A stretch of 45,583 nucleotides of DNA, from assembly GCA_041557595.1 (NCBI GenBank), contig JBFFGE010000008.1, forward strand, positions 1-45,583. The letters are read 5' to 3'. Positions 41,650-45,583 of this stretch are shown here, one piece after another; position 1 is the first letter of the stretch, and every line of letters begins with the position of its first letter. The stretch is from JAOTYV01 sp041557595 (GTDB lineage: Bacteria > Pseudomonadota > Alphaproteobacteria > UBA8366). Under the pieces are notes generated by a model. That model saw nothing but the letters and a program-made list of their open reading frames with translations, ran no database searches and was not told where the DNA came from. The position numbers and the translations under genes were made by a program.

Positions 41650-42228
41650 TCAGCGGTTGAGGTCGCCGTCCTTCCAGAATTTCGTTCCCTGGATGGTCGC
41701 CTGGATCGCGAGACCGTTCTTGGTGATCTGATAGAGCTTGATGCCCGGCGCCACGTCGACCGCGCCGGCGAGGGCCCCGCCCTTCTTGCCGACCTTGGCG
41801 GCGGCGTCCGCCTGTGCGCTGGCGTTCCAGCCCTTGTTCACGAACCGGTTCATTGCCTTGCGCTCGGTGAAGACGAAGATGCCGCGGAAATCCTTGACGC
41901 CGAGGCCGAGTCCCAGGCCGCCGCTGATCATATTCATATAGGTATCCTTGCCGGAGCGATTGTCGCGAACGATGCCGAAGCCTCGCCCGCTGGAGACGAA
42001 GAAGACGTTGACGCCCACATTGCTGAACACCCCATAGCCCACCGCGCTCCGAATCGCCTGCCGCGAACCCGGCCTGATCTTGTAGAGCATCTGCAACGTA
42101 TCGCTGCGCATGTTCTGCGCCGCCTGGCGCTGCGAGGCGACGGTATCGCCCTGAGGTCCGATGCAGCCGGCGACCGTCATCGAAAGGACGGTGGCGAGGG
42201 CCGCGGAACGAAGGATTGCGCGCAACAT
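41650..42228 (-). CDS. SYLF (Ysc84) domain lipoprotein
   Basis: 192 residues. Lipoprotein signal: RAILRSAALATVLSMTVAGC with the lipobox Cys22. The mature part is the SYLF domain: IRSAVGYGVFSNVGVNVFFV, GLGLGLGVKDFRGIFVFTE and VAPGIKLYQITKNGL. SYLF domains bind phosphoinositide-type lipids in eukaryotes; in bacteria the lipoproteins are linked to the envelope, function unknown. ATG at 42228 has GGAG seven bases upstream. Downstream of the MaoC-type gene by 47 bp, same strand. The longer frame to 42564 covers that gene in another frame and is rejected. Confidence 0.88.
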   Translation of the reverse strand: MLRAILRSAALATVLSMTVAGCIGPQGDTVASQRQAAQNMRSDTLQMLYKIRPGSRQAIRSAVGYGVFSNVGVNVFFVSSGRGFGIVRDNRSGKDTYMNMISGGLGLGLGVKDFRGIFVFTERKAMNRFVNKGWNASAQADAAAKVGKKGGALAGAVDVAPGIKLYQITKNGLAIQATIQGTKFWKDGDLNR

Positions 42229-42275
42229 GGGAGATCTCCGTGTCGGTGTTGTCATTGGCAAAATTCGCGGCGTCC

Positions 42276-43229
42276 TCAATAACACAATGCGCTGCTGGTT
42301 GCGGCCAGCGTCTGTTCGCCGCCCTGATTGTGCGCCGCCACCGCGACATGGACGCGGATCCGATCGCCGTCCCGGCCGAACCCGCTGACCGTGCCGCTCA
42401 CCTCCAGCGTATCGCCGCAGAACACCGGGCGGAGGAACCGGGCGTCCATGTCGCCGCCGACCACGAACCCTTCGCCGACCGCTTGCGTCATCAGCGTGGA
42501 GACGTAGGCCGTACTCATCATTCCCTGCGCGATGGTCGTGCGAAACCCCTTGGCCCGCGCCCACTCTTCATCGGTGTGAATCGAGAACGGCCGGACATCC
42601 GAATAGATGTCGATCTGTCGCTGCGTCAGGGTGCGCGAGAGCGAGGGCAGCGGCTGGCCCACTTCCAGGCGTCCGCCCCGCCCATCGGCCGACGCAATCG
42701 ACGGGTCGAAGACCGGCGCCTCGGGTTCCGGCCGGCGGCTGCTGCCGGCCGCCGGCGCGGTTTCGTCCTTGAAAATCATCTGCACGAAACGGCCCGCCAC
42801 CAGCGGGGCGCCGTCTTCGGTCGCGGTCTGATATTCGGTGACCATATAGGGCTTGTCCCGCCGGACATATTTTTCCGCCAGCTTACCGGTCGTCCGCGCG
42901 CGGGCGCCGAGCGGTATTGCGCCGCGAAATTGGTAGATCATCCGCGCGTGCAGCCCGGCCGGGACGACATAGTGGTTATGCCGCAACAGGAGCGCCTGAT
43001 TGGCCAGGATGGTCGGATGGGCGATCGGTCCGCCGAACGGGCCGGGGCCGAAGAACCAGGGATCGTAATCGTCAACCGCGTAGGCATAGGATTCCACGTC
43101 TTCCGGCCGGATCAGATGATCGTTGGACCGAAATGCGATGCCGACATCGAGGATGTCGTAGGAGATCGTCGGAAAGCCCGCCGCCTTTAGCGTTTCGGCG
43201 GAAAACGAAATCTTGTGTCCGGCGCTCAC
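42276..43229 (-). CDS. MaoC-like hydratase with fused N-terminal dehydratase domain
   Basis: 317 residues with a MaoC_dehydrat_N half (SYDILDVGIAFRSNDHLIRP, FGPGPFGGPIAHPTILANQA) and a C-terminal hotdog half (TQRQIDIYSDVRPFSIHTD, then GMMSTAYVSTLMTQAV). The catalytic Asp-x4-His of hydratase 2 is represented by DEEWARAKGFRT-IAQGM, less clearly than in MaoC. Relatives hydrate enoyl-CoA or mesaconyl-CoA thioesters. GTG start at 43229 with GAGGTGA upstream. It lies 83 bp after the conserved unknown gene and upstream of the SYLF lipoprotein. Confidence 0.85.
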   Translation of the reverse strand: MSAGHKISFSAETLKAAGFPTISYDILDVGIAFRSNDHLIRPEDVESYAYAVDDYDPWFFGPGPFGGPIAHPTILANQALLLRHNHYVVPAGLHARMIYQFRGAIPLGARARTTGKLAEKYVRRDKPYMVTEYQTATEDGAPLVAGRFVQMIFKDETAPAAGSSRRPEPEAPVFDPSIASADGRGGRLEVGQPLPSLSRTLTQRQIDIYSDVRPFSIHTDEEWARAKGFRTTIAQGMMSTAYVSTLMTQAVGEGFVVGGDMDARFLRPVFCGDTLEVSGTVSGFGRDGDRIRVHVAVAAHNQGGEQTLAATSSALCY

Positions 43230-43312
43230 TGTTCACCTCGTAAAAACTTTATCGTTTGGAAGGGATAGGAAGTCCGTCGACCTATGGGACAAACGGGTAA
43301 CATGGCAAGGCA

Positions 43313-44353
43313 TCAAAGGTTCGATATCCGGACGGAGCATTCCTCGTTCGAGCTGAAGGTCGGAATGAAGGAGGAATGCTTGCCGGGACCGCCCGCGACC
43401 AGAACCTGGATCCTTTCGGGCGATTGGGTCAGGTAGAAATGATCCTTCACGAGCTTGTTTCCCCGGCTCTCCGCATAGTCCGCCTGCTCGGGCGCCACGC
43501 GGGAATAGTGGACCTTGGACTCTTCATACAGCTTCGCCTGGATATCCGGAATCGACCAGCCGTCCCGATGCATCGTCTGTGCGTGCTCCGGCCCAAGGGC
43601 GATCACATAGGGACATGATCCGCGGATAACGTTCACGCCGGTCTGCGAAATCGTTCCTGCGATCGTCGCCAGGATAGCGTCGCCGGACGTGCTGGCGTGA
43701 TCGTTGATGTTGTGCGGCGGTTCGCACGCAAGCGTCGTGACGACGCTGTCCGCAGCATCGAACCCCCGGCGCACATGATAGGGTTCCCACGGGCTGTCTT
43801 CCTCGTTCTCGCCGAAACAGAAGGTAAATTTTGCCGGCGATCCTTGCGTCGCCCGATCCATATCGCCGGGCGTCGCGCCGCCGATATTCATCAGCGTCAG
43901 CTGGAGCGCGCGTCCGATCGTTGCGTTGGCCCGTGCCCCCTGACCGAAACAGTTGCTGCCGCAATTGATACCCAGGTTCTTGCGGACCGGCCCGCTGACG
44001 ATCATGGTCGGCGCGCAGGAATGCGTCGTCGCCACCGTTCCCACCAGATTGTAGTTCGGCTGCAGCACGGCGCGCACGGCCGCCACGATGACGGGAAGAT
44101 ACTCGGCCCGGCACCCCGCCATCACCGCATTTGCCGCGATGCTCCGGATCGTCGGAATGACCCGGCGCGGCGACATCGGCGGGAACGGCTCGTTGTCGCC
44201 CCGGCAGGTCTCGACAAATCGGTCGACCAGGTTTTCGGTCGGCATGAAGAGCGGCAGGCCATCGCTCCAGCCCTGTTCGATGGCATAGTCATTCCATTGC
44301 ATGGGATCGAGGTCGCCAAGCTCGATCAACTCGCTTTCTGTTGGGTCTGTCAT
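43313..44353 (-). CDS. Conserved protein of unknown function (WSDGLP ... FGQGxRANATIGRA family)
   Basis: 346 residues, cytosolic, not assigned to a characterised enzyme. Strongly conserved-looking blocks: EQGWSDGLPLFMPTENLVDR, AANAVMAGCRAEYLPVI, GINCGSNCFGQGARANATIG, PHNINDHASTSGDAILATIA and VIALGPEHAQTMHRDGWSIP. Six or more Cys (GCRAEY, NCGSNCFG, TFCFG, GSCPY) could bind a metal or form a redox centre. From memory the family is widespread next to catabolic and UGSC-type genes in soil and marine bacteria, but I cannot confirm a function. Upstream gene of the MaoC-type hydratase on the same strand, so a thioester- or hydroxyacid-related role is possible. Start context is weak. Confidence 0.75.
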   Translation of the reverse strand: MTDPTESELIELGDLDPMQWNDYAIEQGWSDGLPLFMPTENLVDRFVETCRGDNEPFPPMSPRRVIPTIRSIAANAVMAGCRAEYLPVIVAAVRAVLQPNYNLVGTVATTHSCAPTMIVSGPVRKNLGINCGSNCFGQGARANATIGRALQLTLMNIGGATPGDMDRATQGSPAKFTFCFGENEEDSPWEPYHVRRGFDAADSVVTTLACEPPHNINDHASTSGDAILATIAGTISQTGVNVIRGSCPYVIALGPEHAQTMHRDGWSIPDIQAKLYEESKVHYSRVAPEQADYAESRGNKLVKDHFYLTQSPERIQVLVAGGPGKHSSFIPTFSSNEECSVRISNL

Positions 44354-44508
44354 CGATGGACGATCGCGTTCCTTCTATTCGCCGAAGTTGCCCAGCGGCT
44401 TTTTTCCAGGATCCGAGGAAAACCGAGAACAATATATAGTTTCTGACGACCAGCCCGCTAGCGCATCGATGGAAATCGTATACTGTCCCCAGTTTTCGCA
44501 TCGCCACA

Positions 44509-44628
44509 GTGGTTCCCGCCCTGGTCGTCATGCGCTACGGCGTGATCGGACGCGAGGAACGTTACCTGGAAACCAAGTTCGGTGACACTTATCTGCGCTA
44601 CAAGCGGACCGTTCGGCGCTGGCTCTAG
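44509..44628 (+). pseudogene. 3' remnant of an isoprenylcysteine carboxyl methyltransferase-like gene
   Basis: The 39 codons before the TAG encode VVPALVVMRYGVIGREERYL, then ETKFGDTYLRYKRTVRRW and a final L, the characteristic C-terminal motif of bacterial ICMT/PEMT-family membrane methyltransferases (REExYLExKFGxxYxxYkxxVRRW). Upstream the frame goes to an unrelated CPQFSH-like stretch and no membrane helices precede it. So the rest of a gene usually of 150-220 codons is missing, a truncation by recombination. A SAM methyltransferase follows at 44692. Confidence 0.75.
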
Positions 44629-44691
44629 GACCATTCAGCATGATACTTGCTGACTGTGTGTCGGCGCAGCAAGCTAGATGAGGAGCGTGCC

Positions 44692-45348
44692 ATGAGTGGA
44701 GAATTCACAACGCGGGAAGAGATCCGGGCGGTGTATCAACAGCGGGCTCGAATTTACGAGTTCGCGGTCTATTGCTGCTACCTTTTGGGCTTTCCGATCG
44801 TCCGATACCGGCGCTTGGTCATCGAAGCGCTAGCGCCGCAGCTAGGGGATACCATCATTGAAATCGGCTGTGGCACTGGAATGAATTTTCCCCTGCTTGA
44901 AGAAAAGATCGGCGCGGAAGGAAAGATTATCGGCGTCGACATTTCCGAGGCCATGTTGGGGCGGGCGAAGCGACGCATTGCTGGCGCTGGATGGCAGAAT
45001 GTGGAATTGATCCTCTCGTCCGCAGCAGATTATTCATTTGCTGACGCGGTAGACGGCATCATCGCAACAGGCGTCCTCACCTACGAGCCTGATTACGATC
45101 ACGTTATTGAACGGGGAGCGGTGGCCCTCCCCTCTGGCAAGCGCTGGGTCGTCTTCGATTACAGAATGCCGACCAGCTGGTTTCGCCATTTTGTTCCCTT
45201 GTTTATTTGGATCTTCCGCTCCTTCGGAATTTCCATGGCCCTGTTCGAACGCACCCCGTGGGAGTCAATTAAACGGCATCTCCAGAATGCAAAGCTTCAG
45301 GAATTTTACTTTGGCCTCATCTTTATCGCCTCGGGCGAAGCTCCTTAG
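44692..45348 (+). CDS. Class I SAM-dependent methyltransferase
   Basis: 218 residues. SAM-binding motif I IIEIGCGTGMNFPLLEEKIG, then GVDISEAMLGRAKRRI and a motif-IV-type VDGIIATGVLTYEPDY. The C-terminal part has a hydrophobic stretch, WFRHFVPLFIWIFRSFGI, that could sit on the membrane, reminiscent of ubiquinone/phospholipid-type methyltransferases (UbiE/PmtA). ATG at 44692 has GAGGAG eight bases upstream. Base composition is more AT-rich than the main body of the window. It lies between an ICMT remnant and an IS-like end, so the neighbourhood has been rearranged. Substrate unknown. Confidence 0.88.
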   Translation: MSGEFTTREEIRAVYQQRARIYEFAVYCCYLLGFPIVRYRRLVIEALAPQLGDTIIEIGCGTGMNFPLLEEKIGAEGKIIGVDISEAMLGRAKRRIAGAGWQNVELILSSAADYSFADAVDGIIATGVLTYEPDYDHVIERGAVALPSGKRWVVFDYRMPTSWFRHFVPLFIWIFRSFGISMALFERTPWESIKRHLQNAKLQEFYFGLIFIASGEAP

Positions 45349-45426
45349 TATGCCGGCGTCGCCCGGTCTATTCGCTCCTGAATGCCCGTTTACGGCACAA
45401 AGCCGAAGCTTCGACGGATCTGACTA

Positions 45427-45583
45427 GTGTCCGCTCGTCACCTGATTCTGTTGCAGAACTCGGTTGTCTGACGGTTCTGGTTTGGTTTGGAAGTGATGGC
45501 CTGTGAGGCATTTGCCCTTTTTCAGATTTGACGGTCTGTTTTCCGTCTGTTGGTTTGTCCCTTTTCCCTGATTTTGCTTAAGC
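45427..45583. mobile_element. Probable end of an insertion sequence, cut by the window edge
   Basis: From GTGTCCGCTCGTCACCTGAT on, the base composition drops sharply (T-rich, low-complexity GGTTTGGTTTGGAAG) and no gene similarity is seen on the plus strand. The reverse complement stays open to the window end in one frame. The start resembles a terminal inverted repeat, GTGTCCGCTCGTC, and a CTAG just before it (45424-45427) could be a target site. Similar sequence is, from memory, found at the ends of IS elements of alphaproteobacteria. The transposase itself, if present, lies beyond the window. Confidence 0.4.

Noticed and set aside
43313..44353. Selenoprotein of the UGSC type
   Set aside because: No in-frame TGA or SECIS-like element was seen; only an RGSC segment is present.
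1..45583. CRISPR array, tRNA, rRNA or riboswitch
   Set aside because: No regularly spaced repeats, cloverleaf or known aptamer consensus was found on reading both strands; not an exhaustive covariance search.

Overview
The window is high-GC bacterial chromosome of alphaproteobacterial character, possibly Rhodospirillales-like. This rests on the gene types (complete TctABC transporter, CoxL-type molybdenum hydroxylases, Rieske dioxygenase, several solo substrate-binding or carboxylase subunits) and on a GGGGGAGGG-type palindromic intergenic repeat; there is no rRNA, tRNA or ribosomal protein gene to fix the taxon. No CRISPR array, phage gene or tRNA was seen. The content is almost entirely catabolic and transport genes in short operons.

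Layout. 0-4 kb: heme-binding HbpS/GlcG-like protein, then on the minus strand a CoxL-type molybdopterin hydroxylase followed by a malate/lactate-dehydrogenase-2 family reductase. 4-8 kb: ThDP-dependent enzyme, class V aminotransferase, drug/metabolite transporter. 8-10.6 kb: minus-strand pair of a DASS-family carboxylate transporter and a tandem universal stress protein. 10.8-17.3 kb (plus): glyoxalase-II-like hydrolase, second class V aminotransferase, dihydroxyphthalate-decarboxylase-like protein, second CoxL-type hydroxylase, divergent SDR. 17.3-24 kb: CinA, a VOC ring-cleavage-like protein, and a minus-strand operon of zinc alcohol dehydrogenase plus TctC-TctB-TctA. 24-27 kb: an AT-rich exported solenoid-like protein (likely a foreign insertion), then a two-gene flavoprotein / [2Fe-2S] unit resembling a cut-down fumarate reductase. 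27-32.4 kb (plus): 3-hydroxyisobutyrate-dehydrogenase-like protein, biotin-dependent carboxyltransferase, dipeptide-type binding protein, PrpF-family isomerase. 32.6-36.8 kb: minus-strand D-2-hydroxyacid dehydrogenase, pyruvate-carboxylase-B-like carboxyltransferase and HpaI aldolase, with an RraA/HMG-aldolase-like gene divergent from them. 36.8-41.5 kb: outer-membrane barrel, Rieske dioxygenase alpha and beta, facing a bicupin dioxygenase and a heme-oxygenase-like diiron protein. 41.6-44.4 kb: SYLF lipoprotein, MaoC-type hydratase, and a conserved protein of unknown function. 44.5-45.6 kb: a 3' remnant of an isoprenylcysteine-methyltransferase gene, a SAM methyltransferase of different base composition, and what looks like the end of an insertion sequence.

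How it may work together (inference): the region reads as a mosaic of uptake modules (DASS, TctABC, DMT, solo binding proteins) and modules for aromatic, hydroxy-acid and keto-acid catabolism. PrpF-family and RraA-family genes are the enzyme types that act late in protocatechuate/gallate 4,5-cleavage; Rieske, cupin and VOC genes are types that open rings. No regulator gene was recognised anywhere in the 45 kb, which is unusual for so many catabolic operons. A 72-bp repeat present in two inverted copies about 32 kb apart, both between convergent genes, is the clearest non-coding structure.
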